Positions 43,922 through 53,348 of a DNA stretch of 64,000 bases are shown one piece after another. How positions within the stretch are numbered: position 1 is the first letter of the stretch; every line of letters begins with the position of its first letter. Below the pieces are notes generated by a model. It was not told the DNA's origin. It saw only the letters and a list, made by a program, of their open reading frames with translations, and did no database searches. The DNA is from Candidatus Phosphitivorax anaerolimi (lineage in GTDB: Bacteria; Desulfobacterota; Desulfomonilia; UBA1062): assembly GCA_001896555.1 (NCBI GenBank), contig MPOS01000028.1, forward strand, positions 71,603 through 135,602. The letters are read 5' to 3'. Position numbers and translations under genes: made by a program.

Positions 43922-44920
43922 ATGGCCCTACAAGACATTTACCGGGAACTGTCGAAAAAACTCCTCATGGAGCACTCGAGGGTGCTGCCCAGGATATGGC
44001 AGATCGTCTGCTCCGTAGAAGAGGCGCGGGTCGTCAATGCCTTGCCCGCCACCGCCCAGGAGCTTGCCGGCCGGTTCGGCACCACCGAAGGCGACATGAT
44101 CGCGATCCTGGACAACCTCTTCCACAAAGGCGCTGTCTTCGAGACTGTCAAAGACGGCGTGATCACCTACCGGATGCCCAGGCATATCATCCAGTTCCAC
44201 GATGCGACCATCCTGTGGAAAGAGGCGCCAAAGGAGCTCAGGGACCTGTGGATGGAGTTCGAGGAGACCGACTACCCCATGCTCCTTGATCTTGTGACCC
44301 AGATCAAGATGCCCTCGTTTATGCGGGTGATCCCCATCGGAGAGAGCATCGCCTCAAGAAACCAGGTTCTGGCTCACGAAGACGCCCTGAGCATGCTGGA
44401 TACGGCGCATACCATCGCGGTGACCGATTGCGCCTGCCGCACGCTCTTCAGGAAATGCGACCACCCGATCAATGTGTGCCTCCAGATCAACCGCGGCGCC
44501 GAGTACGCCATCAAGCGGGGCACCGGAAGGCGGATCGACGCGGCCGAGGCGAGAGAGATTCTGGAATTGTCCCGCAAGGCAGGGCTCGTGCACATGACCG
44601 AAAACACCGCTGGCCGGTCCAACGTGATCTGTAACTGCTGCACCTGCTGCTGTGAGATGCTCCGCTTCGCCAAGGACGAAAAGGTCAGGAGGGCGGTGCT
44701 CAGCCCCAGCCGCTACCAGGCGCATCTCGACACAGAGGCCTGCACGGCGTGCGGTCTGTGCGAGGATATCTGCCCGGTGAAGGCTATCAAATCCGAAGGT
44801 GGCGATACCATGCTTCTCGACGTCGAGGTCTGCATCGGCTGCGGGCTCTGCGGGTCGGTCTGCCAGGTGGGGGCGGTGACGCTCGTGGAGGTACGGCCTC
44901 CGGATTTTATTCCTGCGTGA
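43922..44920 (+). CDS. Cysteine-rich 4Fe-4S protein with winged-helix-like N-terminus
   Basis: 332 aa. Residues 30-90 look like a winged helix (ATAQELAGRFGTTEGDMIAI; LFHKGAVFETVKDGVITYRM). The middle has Cys170, Cys172, Cys179 and Cys186 (DCACR...KC...NVC) and a striking Cys237-N-CC-T-CCC run to Cys244, likely another cluster or metal site. The C-terminus is a bacterial-type 2[4Fe-4S] ferredoxin: Cys274, 277, 280 and 284, then Cys304, 307, 310 and 314. It is probably a cytoplasmic electron carrier or redox adaptor typical of anaerobes. ATG 43922 follows AGGGGGATGAC. It appears monocistronic. Confidence 0.85.
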   Translation: MALQDIYRELSKKLLMEHSRVLPRIWQIVCSVEEARVVNALPATAQELAGRFGTTEGDMIAILDNLFHKGAVFETVKDGVITYRMPRHIIQFHDATILWKEAPKELRDLWMEFEETDYPMLLDLVTQIKMPSFMRVIPIGESIASRNQVLAHEDALSMLDTAHTIAVTDCACRTLFRKCDHPINVCLQINRGAEYAIKRGTGRRIDAAEAREILELSRKAGLVHMTENTAGRSNVICNCCTCCCEMLRFAKDEKVRRAVLSPSRYQAHLDTEACTACGLCEDICPVKAIKSEGGDTMLLDVEVCIGCGLCGSVCQVGAVTLVEVRPPDFIPA

Positions 44921-44965
44921 GGGTGAATCTGCGGCAGGATTATCGGCCGATGTCCTGATCACATA

Positions 44966-45499
44966 TCAGCCGGCATCATACCGGCGGATAACGGCGTCGA
45001 GGTCCTGCTCGGCCTGATCCATGGTTGATGTGTTGACGATATAGGCGTCCGCGAGCGCAATGGGAATGGCCGCGCCGTAGGCGATCTCCCGCCGGTCGCG
45101 CTCCTCGAATGCCTCGGGCGAGTCGTCCGGCCTTCCCCGGGAGATCATCCTTTGCCTTCTTAAGGGCCTCGGGGCCAGGAAGGCCACCACCATGGCTTCC
45201 GCCTTCTCCCGGATGAGCTCGATCTCGGGCCAGGACCTCATACCCTCGAGAAAGACGATCCGGCTCTTCTCATTCAGCGCCTTCTCCAGGGCGACCCTGG
45301 TGACGCCCATGCCGTCTTCGCCCCGGAGCTCATCCGAAACCTGCGCCATGGTATCGGGCCCGGGCTTCAATCCCCGCGCCTCGACCTCGGCACGCACCAC
45401 GTCGCCGGTTGCATGGTAGGGATAGCCCTTTTTCTCTGCATAGGTCCGGGCGATGTTCTTGCCCGCTGCAGGCATGCCCACGACGATAACGATCCTCAT
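44966..45499 (-). CDS. UPF0200-type P-loop nucleotide kinase
   Basis: 177 aa. It resembles the mostly archaeal UPF0200/adenylate-kinase-like family: IVVGMPAAGKN at 5-15, GDVVRAEVEARGLKPGPDTM, and FLEGMRSWPEIELIRE. The Walker A motif ends in Asn15 instead of Ser/Thr, an unusual replacement at the Mg-binding position. Later RRQRMISRGRPDDSPE resembles a lid. It likely phosphorylates a nucleotide or coenzyme precursor, but no substrate is known for the family. It begins 19 bases after rdgC with a strong ribosome site (GGGAGGCGGAT), so the two are probably an operon. Confidence 0.8.
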   Translation of the reverse strand: MRIVIVVGMPAAGKNIARTYAEKKGYPYHATGDVVRAEVEARGLKPGPDTMAQVSDELRGEDGMGVTRVALEKALNEKSRIVFLEGMRSWPEIELIREKAEAMVVAFLAPRPLRRQRMISRGRPDDSPEAFEERDRREIAYGAAIPIALADAYIVNTSTMDQAEQDLDAVIRRYDAG

Positions 45500-45518
45500 A
45501 TCCGCCTCCCCTCAGAAA

Positions 45519-46685
45519 TCAGGTTTTATGCAGCCACTCGTTGATGGCGCGGGTGATCTGCGGCCAGGGTCCGGTCAGCCGGTCGGAGAGAAAGGCTTCA
45601 AAGAGGCTCTCGAAGAGCTGGATGCCGGTCTCCAGGAGGTTCATCCGCTCGAAGAATACCGCTTCTCTCTCCATGGCCGGATCGGTCATCTCGTCCTTTT
45701 CGATCTTGACCGGAGGGCAGCTGAAGGACCCGAACGCAAAGATGTCGCCCTTGAGGCTCATCTTCCACTTGAACATATCCTTCTCGAAATACAGGGTCGC
45801 CTCAGTGATGTTCTTTCCGCTCACGATCGCCTTGCAGGCCTCGGAAAAGTTCTTCTGGGGGCCGCTGATCATGCTCTTCCTTATTCCGTCCTCGTGGTCC
45901 TGGGTGAGTACGAACCGGTCGTAGACATAGGCGACGAAGCGGTCTCCCATCTCGGCGGGTCCTTCCCGGGTCACCCGATACTCGGAGCTGCCCTCGGCGC
46001 TCTTGTACATGAGCCACAGGAAGAACTCCCAGCCGAGCCACCTGTTCTTCTTGATCTGCAGCAGCACGTCTCGGGAAGACGCCTGGTTCGCCCTGACCAG
46101 CGCATCGAGATGCTCGGCAGGCAGGACCTTCTCGGCCCGTCTGATGGGGTGAATGGGGCTTAAGGAGAGCCCTTCGAAGGTCTTGGCGAACTCATCCTCC
46201 ACAAAATCGAGCACCTTGGCCCCGATGTTCGCCACGGTGACGATTCCGGTCTCGGTGTTCCAGAGCACATCGACAGCCGAAGGGTCGGGAAGTGACCGCG
46301 CCAGCAGAGAGGCGTGGATGTTCTCGCGGATCTCGCGCTTTTTCCCGGCCGGCACCTTGTGGAGCTTGGGCCGCTCCCTGAGCCACTGCCCGCACTCCTT
46401 TTCCACCAGGTTCCTGAGCAGGGCCGCAGGCACCTTGCGCACGTCTTTTCTCAGGGCAAAGAGGCAGTAGTGCTCGAAGGAAAATGCATCGAAGCTGCCA
46501 AAGTCGGAACTGGTGTGCTCATCGAACCGCACCCATCCCACCGACTCACCGTCCGGCACGGTATCGATGGGCTCGAACCTGTTTTTCTCAAGACATTGCT
46601 GAATCCACAGCCTGAGATCGCCTTTTGGGAAGTCCCCCAGGACCTCATACTGGTAGATGCTCACGGTATTGGACATGATACCCAT
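45519..46685 (-). CDS. rdgC: RdgC-like recombination-associated protein
   Basis: 388 aa. The RdgC signature is the central stretch with EIRENIHASLLARSLPDPSA, VDVLWNTETGIVTVANIGAK, VLDFVEDEFAKTF and LSPIHPIRRAEKVL, which parallels the family's D-x-x-N-G-x-x-x-V-x-x-x-S block. RdgC forms ring-shaped dimers on DNA and limits RecA filament growth in gammaproteobacteria; occurrence in deltaproteobacteria is less studied. The protein is longer than the E. coli one (about 300 aa). ATG 46685 has GGAGGAACTAC upstream. The UPF0200 kinase gene follows after 19 bases. It is divergent from the hybrid kinase at 47262. Confidence 0.75.
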   Translation of the reverse strand: MGIMSNTVSIYQYEVLGDFPKGDLRLWIQQCLEKNRFEPIDTVPDGESVGWVRFDEHTSSDFGSFDAFSFEHYCLFALRKDVRKVPAALLRNLVEKECGQWLRERPKLHKVPAGKKREIRENIHASLLARSLPDPSAVDVLWNTETGIVTVANIGAKVLDFVEDEFAKTFEGLSLSPIHPIRRAEKVLPAEHLDALVRANQASSRDVLLQIKKNRWLGWEFFLWLMYKSAEGSSEYRVTREGPAEMGDRFVAYVYDRFVLTQDHEDGIRKSMISGPQKNFSEACKAIVSGKNITEATLYFEKDMFKWKMSLKGDIFAFGSFSCPPVKIEKDEMTDPAMEREAVFFERMNLLETGIQLFESLFEAFLSDRLTGPWPQITRAINEWLHKT

Positions 46686-47261
46686 GTAGTTCCTCCAGGG
46701 AGATTTGAAGAAGACCTGTGAGGAATACACCACTTACCTTTCCAAGGGCAATGGAAAAATTCCCGCCCACTCTGAAAAAGGCGGCCCCGGCCATCTTCCT
46801 GTATAGAGAAAGGCATCAATGGCGAGCCTGTGCCCGGTCCTAAAAAAACTTATATAAAAGCCAGTGAATATACATCGATATCGAGTTAAAAAAACAAGGG
46901 TTTACATGCTGGTTGCAATTGTATAGCATTGGGTCCGCACCGGGAGAGTCGGTCATGGGAGGCCGATTTCTCGTAAGGGAAAAGGCGGATGCTCAGGCGA
47001 TCATGCCTTTGCCTATGCCGGCTGCGCTTGTAACAACGTGCCGGTCCTCATGGGACATCCCATGAACCGGGGTTTGAGAGTAAGGATACTTCATGGATGA
47101 ATCCGGGCCTGCTGCCCGGCACTGCGTGAGGGCCTGGCGAGCCGGCAGGCTGCTTCGGCAAAAAATGCCTCTCCCTCTTGCGCGGATAGATATGACAGAC
47201 ATACAATTGCACAGGCGCTGATTCAGGCGATCAGCTTAAGAATTCAACGGGTGATCATGGC
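46686..47261. other. Divergent intergenic region, 576 bases
   Basis: Between rdgC (minus) and the hybrid kinase (plus). The rdgC-proximal 200 bases are AT-rich. A minus-strand promoter-like pair (TTGTTT, then TGTATA at a 17-base spacing) lies near 46868-46897, and the palindrome TCGATATCGA (46875-46884) sits in its spacer. A plus-strand candidate is TTTACA at about 46901. A hairpin (CATGGGA/TCCCATG, 47049-47064) lies within the kinase leader. I see no open frame with support. Confidence 0.45.
47049..47064. repeat. Inverted repeat in the leader of the hybrid kinase gene
   Basis: CATGGGA and TCCCATG are perfect 7-bp arms with a 2-base spacer. They are flanked by CCGGT (47041-47045) and ACCGG (47066-47070), which could extend the stem across a small bulge. 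It may be an operator or an RNA hairpin about 200 bases before the start at 47262. Confidence 0.4.
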
Positions 47262-50200
47262 ATGAAGCAACCAAGAAATCGGGAGGCCCGGGAGACAGGC
47301 ACCGTACTCAAAACAGGAACATACGTTCTCATCGGCATCGCCGCCCTGCTCCTGCTGCACCTGGCCACGCTGCACAGCTACACCCTGTTTCACAGCATTG
47401 CCGAGGGCTTCTGCATCACCATCTCGGTGGGCATGTTCATGTTCGCATGGAATTCCCGGAGGCTGATGGACAACAACTATGTGCTCTTCCTCGGCATAGC
47501 CTCCCTGTTCATCGGACTTCTCGACGGGCTCCATGCCCTTGCGTACAAAGGCATGGGGGTGTTCGATACCCCGGGCGCCAACCTGGCGACCGAGCTGTGG
47601 ATCCTGACGAGGTACATGCACGCTGTATCGTTCCTGGCGGCCCTGATGTTCGTGAAGAGAGTGTTCAGTCCTTCGGGCGTCTTTGCCGCATTCACCGTAG
47701 CGACTATCCTTTCCCTGCTTTCGATCTTTCACTGGGACATATTCCCAGACTGTTATGTGGAAGGCACCGGGCTGACGGCATTCAAAATCGGCAGCGAGTA
47801 TGTCATCAGCCTCATCTTCATTGCATCCCTCGGGGCGGTGCTGGCATACAGGCGGTCGTTCGATCCCGGTGTGCTCCGGCTCATCGCCGGGGTGATCGTG
47901 CTTAATGTGGCGGCAGAGCTCTCGTTCACGCGCTATCTCGGTGTCTACGATCTCTTCAACGAGCTCGGACACTTCTTCAAGATAGCCGCCTACTACCTCC
48001 TGTACCGGGCCGTGATCGTAACAGGCCTGGAAAAACCCTACCGCCTCATGTTCCGGGACCTGGTGCAGAAAAGAGAAGAGCTCGACAAGGCCAATGTCAC
48101 GCTCAAGCAGCACGTGAACGAGCAGAACACGGAAATCGCCAAACGCAAAGAGGCCGAACGCGAGAGAGAAGTAGTGGTGGAATTCCTCCGCCGCGCCAAC
48201 GAGACCCGCACCTCCGAAGACCTGGTCCGCATGGTGGTGGGCTTCTTTCAGCAGGAGTCGGGCTGCCAGGCCGTTGCGATCCGGCTGGAAAGAGAGGGGG
48301 ACTATCCATACAGTTATGCCAGCGGGTTTCCCGAAGAATTCATCAGGCTCGAGAGTCCGCTATGCCGGCAGGACGATCAGGGTGCTCCTTTGCATCACGA
48401 TCAGGGCAAACCTCTCCTCGAGTGCCTGTGCGGCAGCGTGATCCTCGGCAACGCCCCATCGTCCATGCCTTTCTTCACCGGGCGCGGGAGCTTCTGGACC
48501 AACAGCACCACAAAGCTCGCATCCGGGACCATCGAGGAGGATCTGAAGATCCAGTTGAGGAACCGGTGCAACATCTTCGGCTACGAGTCGGTCGCGCTCA
48601 TCCCCTTGCGCAAGGGGGAAGAACGGTTGGGGCTGATCCAGCTCTGCGACCCTCGCGAGGGACTCTTCTCACCCCCGGTCATCGCCCTGTGGGAGAGGCT
48701 CACGGATTACCTCGTCGCCACCCTGACGAGGATTCGGGCAGAGGAATTGCTGCAGCGGTTGGCAGGCCGGTTCGAGCTGCTGACAGACACTGCGGGAGGG
48801 CTGCTCCGGGCGCGGGAACCCCACAAGGCCGTGGATTCACTCTGCCGGAAGGTGATGGAATACCTGGATTGCCAGGTCTTTTTCAACTATCTGCTCGATG
48901 AAAAGAGCGGGACGCTGCATCTCAATGCCTTTGCCGGGATTCCCCAGGAAGAGGCTGCAAGGATCGAACACCTGGATTATCGTGCCGTGTGCTCAGGGGA
49001 ATCATTCCGGAAGGGCTGCCCCGCCATGGCGGGTGACGATCCCGCGATGTTCGGGCTGGAGGCGGAACAGATCGAAGCGTACGGCATCAGGGCCTATGCG
49101 TGCCATCCGCTTCAGGCCGAGGGCGGCAGGATCATCGGCACCCTCTCGTTCGGGGCCCGCAACCGGGAGACGTTCAGCCAGGAGGATCTGTCCCTGATGA
49201 AGGCGGTTACCGACCAGGTCGCCGCAGCCGTAGTCCGCCTGAAAAAGGAAGAAGAGGTGCGCAGGCACCGCGACCACCTGGAAGAGATTGTGAGGGAACG
49301 GACTGCCGAGCTGGAGGCGAGGAACAGGCAGCTCGAAGAGGAAATATCCGAGCGCATGCGCGCCGAAGAAGAGAAGGCGAGCCTGGAAAATCAGCTCATC
49401 CAGACCCAGAAGATGGAAGCCTTGGGCAGATTCGCAGGCGGAATCGCTCATGACCTGAACAACATGCTCTATCCCATTATCTTGAACCTCCAGATGCTCG
49501 CCCGAGAGGTCCCCTTCGGCGATTCCCGGGATCAGACCATCCGTCTGGTCCTGAATGCGGCCTACCGGCAGAGAGACCTGCTGAGGCAGATCCTCTCCTT
49601 CAGCAGGAGATCCGAGCAGAAGCTCGAACCTGTGTCAGTCTCCGGGCTGATTCAGGAGACCGTCAACTTCCTGCGGTCATCCCTGCCGAGCACCATTGAG
49701 GTCGTCCTGACCAACGACGCTCGGAACGATACGATCCTCGGCAACCCCACGCAGATCCAGCAGATCGTCATGAATCTGTGCAGAAATGCCGCGGATGCAA
49801 TCGAGCCGCATACCGGGACCATAGAGGTGGCCCTGTCGAACGCCGATCTCCCTGACGGGCTCGCTCCCCGGGAGATTCAGGCGGGAGAATACCTTCAGCT
49901 CACGGTCTCCGACAACGGAATCGGGATGTCGCCCGAGGTCATGGGCCATATCTTCGAGCCCTTCTACACCACCAAGGACGTGGGCAAGGGAAGCGGGATG
50001 GGACTCTCGGTGATCCATGGGATCGTCAAGACCCACGGCGGCGCCGTCAGGGTGGAAAGCGAGCCCGGGAAGGGATCGGTGTTCACCGTATACCTGCCCA
50101 CGACCCGCGAGAAAAGCAGAGAACTCCCCAGCCGGACCCCGGACACATCGAAGGGCCTTGAGAGGGGAATGATCCTGCTGGTCGATGACGAGGAGATCAT

Positions 50201-50573
50201 CCTTTCCAGCGTGAGCAAGGTCCTGAAGATTCTGGGTTATGAGGTGACGCCCGCAGGCAGCGGCGCAGAGGCTTTGCACCTGTTCTCCGCAAATCCCGAT
50301 GCCTTCGACCTGGTCATCACGGACCAGACCATGCCGCAGATGACCGGGGTGGAGCTGGCCGCAAGGATCACCGGCATCCGCCCCGGTGCGCCGGTGATTC
50401 TGTGCAGCGGTTTCAGCGACACGGTCAGTGAAAAAAAGCTGGCGGAAAGCGGCATATGCGCGCTGCTCCCCAAGCCCGCAGACATGCAGGAGCTGAAAAG
50501 CGCCATTGAAAAGGCCCTGAAGGGGGCAGAGCCGGGCGGCGTGTCCCCCGCCGCAGGTACCCACAGGGGATGA
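47262..50573 (+). CDS. Hybrid histidine kinase: MASE3-GAF-GAF-HisKA-HATPase-REC
   Basis: 1103 aa. Residues 20-255 form a MASE3-type membrane sensor with about seven TM helices (LFHSIAEGFCITISVGMFMF; GLLDGLHALAYKGMGVF). Two GAF domains cover about 300-500 and 510-665. A coiled coil leads to the H-box with His730 (GGIAHDLNNMLYPII); the ATPase has NLCRNAADAI, VSDNGIGM and GKGSGMGL. The C-terminal receiver has Asp1021 (DLVITDQTMPQM). It senses at the membrane and relays phosphate internally, probably on to an Hpt protein. Start ATG 47262 has only a weak ribosome site. The kinase at 50707 is a close relative. Confidence 0.94.
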   Translation: MKQPRNREARETGTVLKTGTYVLIGIAALLLLHLATLHSYTLFHSIAEGFCITISVGMFMFAWNSRRLMDNNYVLFLGIASLFIGLLDGLHALAYKGMGVFDTPGANLATELWILTRYMHAVSFLAALMFVKRVFSPSGVFAAFTVATILSLLSIFHWDIFPDCYVEGTGLTAFKIGSEYVISLIFIASLGAVLAYRRSFDPGVLRLIAGVIVLNVAAELSFTRYLGVYDLFNELGHFFKIAAYYLLYRAVIVTGLEKPYRLMFRDLVQKREELDKANVTLKQHVNEQNTEIAKRKEAEREREVVVEFLRRANETRTSEDLVRMVVGFFQQESGCQAVAIRLEREGDYPYSYASGFPEEFIRLESPLCRQDDQGAPLHHDQGKPLLECLCGSVILGNAPSSMPFFTGRGSFWTNSTTKLASGTIEEDLKIQLRNRCNIFGYESVALIPLRKGEERLGLIQLCDPREGLFSPPVIALWERLTDYLVATLTRIRAEELLQRLAGRFELLTDTAGGLLRAREPHKAVDSLCRKVMEYLDCQVFFNYLLDEKSGTLHLNAFAGIPQEEAARIEHLDYRAVCSGESFRKGCPAMAGDDPAMFGLEAEQIEAYGIRAYACHPLQAEGGRIIGTLSFGARNRETFSQEDLSLMKAVTDQVAAAVVRLKKEEEVRRHRDHLEEIVRERTAELEARNRQLEEEISERMRAEEEKASLENQLIQTQKMEALGRFAGGIAHDLNNMLYPIILNLQMLAREVPFGDSRDQTIRLVLNAAYRQRDLLRQILSFSRRSEQKLEPVSVSGLIQETVNFLRSSLPSTIEVVLTNDARNDTILGNPTQIQQIVMNLCRNAADAIEPHTGTIEVALSNADLPDGLAPREIQAGEYLQLTVSDNGIGMSPEVMGHIFEPFYTTKDVGKGSGMGLSVIHGIVKTHGGAVRVESEPGKGSVFTVYLPTTREKSRELPSRTPDTSKGLERGMILLVDDEEIILSSVSKVLKILGYEVTPAGSGAEALHLFSANPDAFDLVITDQTMPQMTGVELAARITGIRPGAPVILCSGFSDTVSEKKLAESGICALLPKPADMQELKSAIEKALKGAEPGGVSPAAGTHRG

Positions 50574-50706
50574 GAATCCTTCGAAACCGGGTTTCATCAA
50601 AACATCTGGTTGCGGCATACCATGAAGCAGTGCCCCGTCGAGTAGTGAATCATGCCCGGGAGGTGCATCGTATGGAGAACCAAAGGAGATACCACAGGCC
50701 TATAGC

Positions 50707-53241
50707 ATGGATATGAAGAAAACATCTCAGGAACAGCTCGAAACCAGGCTGAGAGAGGCTGAGGTCAGGATAGCCGAGCTCGAAGAGGCCCTGGCACGGT
50801 ATCAGACGGCCCAGAGAGATTCCGAACCCCAAACAGAGAAATATGAAAGGCTCTTTGCATCGTTCCCCCTGGGAATCACCATCACCGATGAACACGGCAC
50901 CATCGTGAAGGTGAACGACGAGGCCGGCCGCCTCCTCGGGTTACCCCGGGAAGAGCATGAGGGGAAGACTATAACCAGCCCCTCGTGGCGGGTGTTCAGA
51001 TCCGACGGAACGCCCATGCCCGCGGAGGAGTTCCCGGGCGTGAGGGCGCTGATGGAAAGGCGCATCGTAGAAAATGTCGTGATGGGCATCAAGCAGAAGG
51101 GCGGGGGCATCCGGTGGATCAATGTAGCCGCCGCTCCCCTTACCCAGAAGGGCTTCGGGGTGGCCATCGTCTACAACGATTTCACCAGGGGGCACAAGGC
51201 CGAAGAAGACCTGGTTCGAAGCGAGGAGAGATACCGGAAGCTCTTTGAAGAGGATCTGACCGGAAACGTTATCGCTGCTGCAGACGGCCGGATTCTGGTG
51301 TGCAACCCGTCGTTTGTAGACATTTTCGGGTTTGAGGGCCGTGAAGAGGCGCTCGCGAGCAATATCTGCGATCTCCACCTGAATCCCGAGTCGTTTGACA
51401 GGTTCACCTCCGCTCTGCGCGAGAGGAAAAAGCTGATCTCCTACACGGGCAGACGCAGGCGGCGAGACGGGAAGATTATCTATATCATGGAAAACGCCGT
51501 GGGACGGTTCGATGAAAACGGCGAACTCATCGATTACAAGGCCTATGTGTTCGACATCACCGAGCGCAAGAGGTTTGAAGAGAGGCTCCGTGAGAGCGAA
51601 GAACGTTTCCGCATCATGGCGGACAGCTCCCCGCTCATGATCTGGGTGGCGGACGAGAACGGCGAGATCCAGTTCGTGAACTCCTCATACCGCGAGTTCT
51701 TCCGGATGTCACTGGAAGAGATCAGGGGGAAAAGATGGCGGGGTCTGCTGCACCCCATTGATATGGATGCGTATGTGGATGCCTTCCTCCGGGCTGTGAG
51801 CGAGAAGGGTCCTTTCCATGCAATGGGACGGATGCGGTGCTTTAACGGCCAATGGAGGTGGATCGAGTCGTATGGAAACCCCAGGTTCTCGCCCGAGGGC
51901 AGGTTTTTGGGCCTCGTCTGCACCAGCCAGGATGTTACCGAACGTGAACAGGCCCAAAAAGACCTGCTCCGGTACCGGGATCATCTCGAAGAGCTCGTGA
52001 GAGAACGCACAGACGAGCTGGAAGGGCGAAACCGGAAGCTGGGCGAGGAAATCATTGAGCGCCTCAAGGCGGAAGAAGAGAGGAGAAAGGCCGTCGAGCA
52101 GCTCGCTCATACCGGGAAGATCGAGGCCCTGGGCAGGTTCGCGGGCGGGATAGCCCATGATCTGAACAACATGCTCTACCCGATCATCATCGAGGCTGAA
52201 TCACTGCTGGACGAGATGCCCTCGGACACACCCTGGCACCAGACCGTGCAGCAGATTATCACGGCCGCATACCGCCAGAGGGATCTGGTCAAGCAGATCC
52301 TCTCGTTCAGCAGGAGGTCCGAGCAGTGGTTCGCGCCGATCAGTATCAAGCCCCTGATCTCGGAAACCCTCGCCTTTGTCCGATCTTCCCTGCCGAGCAC
52401 CATCGAGATCAAACAGCACATCGATGCCGTGAATGATGCGATCATAGGCGATGCCAGCCAGATCCAGCAGGTTATCATGAACCTGTGCAAGAACGCCGCG
52501 GACGCCCTGCCGTCGCAGAGCGGGGTCGTGGAGATCGGCCTCGAGAACACACGCCTGGCACAGGCAGAGGGTCATCCGGAAATCAAGGCGGGCGAGTATC
52601 TCCGGCTCTCGGTGAGAGATTCCGGCAAGGGGATGACGCCTGAGGTCATGAAACATATCTTCGAACCCTTCTACACGACCAAGGAGGTGGGGAAGGGCAT
52701 CGGCATGGGGCTTTCGGTCATCCACGGGATCGCCAGGGATCACGGTGGCGCGATCACCGTGGAGAGCGAACCCGGAAAAGGCTCGCGGTTCTCGGTGTTC
52801 TTCCCGCTCACCGGGGAGAGGCCTGCCGCTGGGGAACCCCATACCTGGAGCGGCCGCCGGGCCCAGGGGAACATCCTCCTCGTCGATGACGAACGTCCGA
52901 TCCTTTCCAGCGTGAGCAAGGCGCTCAAGCGGCTGGGCTATTCCGTGACCGTGGCAGCGGACGGGGTGGAGGCGTTCGACCTGTTTTCTCCAGATCCTGA
53001 TTCCTTTGACCTCGTGATGACCGACCTGACCATGCCGCGGATGAACGGTGTGGCCCTTGCCGCAAAGATCAGGGAGGTACGCCCCGATGTACCGATCATC
53101 CTGTGCACCGGCTTCAACGATATCATCACCGATCAGGAGGCGCGGTCGAAGGGCGTCACCGGGCTGATCTTCAAGCCGGTCGGCACAGCGGATCTGGATA
53201 TGGCGATAGGGGCGGCTCTCAAGGCCCGGTCTGCGCCCTGA
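50707..53241 (+). CDS. Hybrid histidine kinase: PAS x3-HisKA-HATPase-REC
   Basis: 844 aa, cytoplasmic. An N-terminal coiled coil (residues 1-40) is followed by PAS domains at about 42-160, 165-290 and 295-415. His484 lies in GGIAHDLNNMLYPII, identical to the neighbouring kinase; the ATPase has NLCKNAADAL, VRDSGKGM and GKGIGMGLSVIHGI. The receiver has Asp773 (DLVMTDLTMPRMNGV). It follows the MASE3 kinase by 133 bases on the same strand; the two conserved halves point to tandem duplication with different sensor modules. AAGGAG lies 17 bases before the ATG, farther than usual; the in-frame ATG at 50713 is an alternative. Confidence 0.93.
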   Translation: MDMKKTSQEQLETRLREAEVRIAELEEALARYQTAQRDSEPQTEKYERLFASFPLGITITDEHGTIVKVNDEAGRLLGLPREEHEGKTITSPSWRVFRSDGTPMPAEEFPGVRALMERRIVENVVMGIKQKGGGIRWINVAAAPLTQKGFGVAIVYNDFTRGHKAEEDLVRSEERYRKLFEEDLTGNVIAAADGRILVCNPSFVDIFGFEGREEALASNICDLHLNPESFDRFTSALRERKKLISYTGRRRRRDGKIIYIMENAVGRFDENGELIDYKAYVFDITERKRFEERLRESEERFRIMADSSPLMIWVADENGEIQFVNSSYREFFRMSLEEIRGKRWRGLLHPIDMDAYVDAFLRAVSEKGPFHAMGRMRCFNGQWRWIESYGNPRFSPEGRFLGLVCTSQDVTEREQAQKDLLRYRDHLEELVRERTDELEGRNRKLGEEIIERLKAEEERRKAVEQLAHTGKIEALGRFAGGIAHDLNNMLYPIIIEAESLLDEMPSDTPWHQTVQQIITAAYRQRDLVKQILSFSRRSEQWFAPISIKPLISETLAFVRSSLPSTIEIKQHIDAVNDAIIGDASQIQQVIMNLCKNAADALPSQSGVVEIGLENTRLAQAEGHPEIKAGEYLRLSVRDSGKGMTPEVMKHIFEPFYTTKEVGKGIGMGLSVIHGIARDHGGAITVESEPGKGSRFSVFFPLTGERPAAGEPHTWSGRRAQGNILLVDDERPILSSVSKALKRLGYSVTVAADGVEAFDLFSPDPDSFDLVMTDLTMPRMNGVALAAKIREVRPDVPIILCTGFNDIITDQEARSKGVTGLIFKPVGTADLDMAIGAALKARSAP

Positions 53242-53348
53242 AAAGACCCCGCTTCGGCGCGATCTTGCGGCATTGATCTCTGCGTGCGCCCGCCCGGGCT
53301 GCAATGACCGGGTATGGGGAATTTCCTGCAGGATTTATTGACAGACGG

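Noticed and set aside
47262-50573. Possible c-di-GMP or other riboswitch in the long leaders near the signalling genes
   Set aside because: I compared the leaders at 35604-36096 and 46686-47261 by eye with the GEMM consensus as remembered and saw no match; a covariance search would be needed to exclude it fully.
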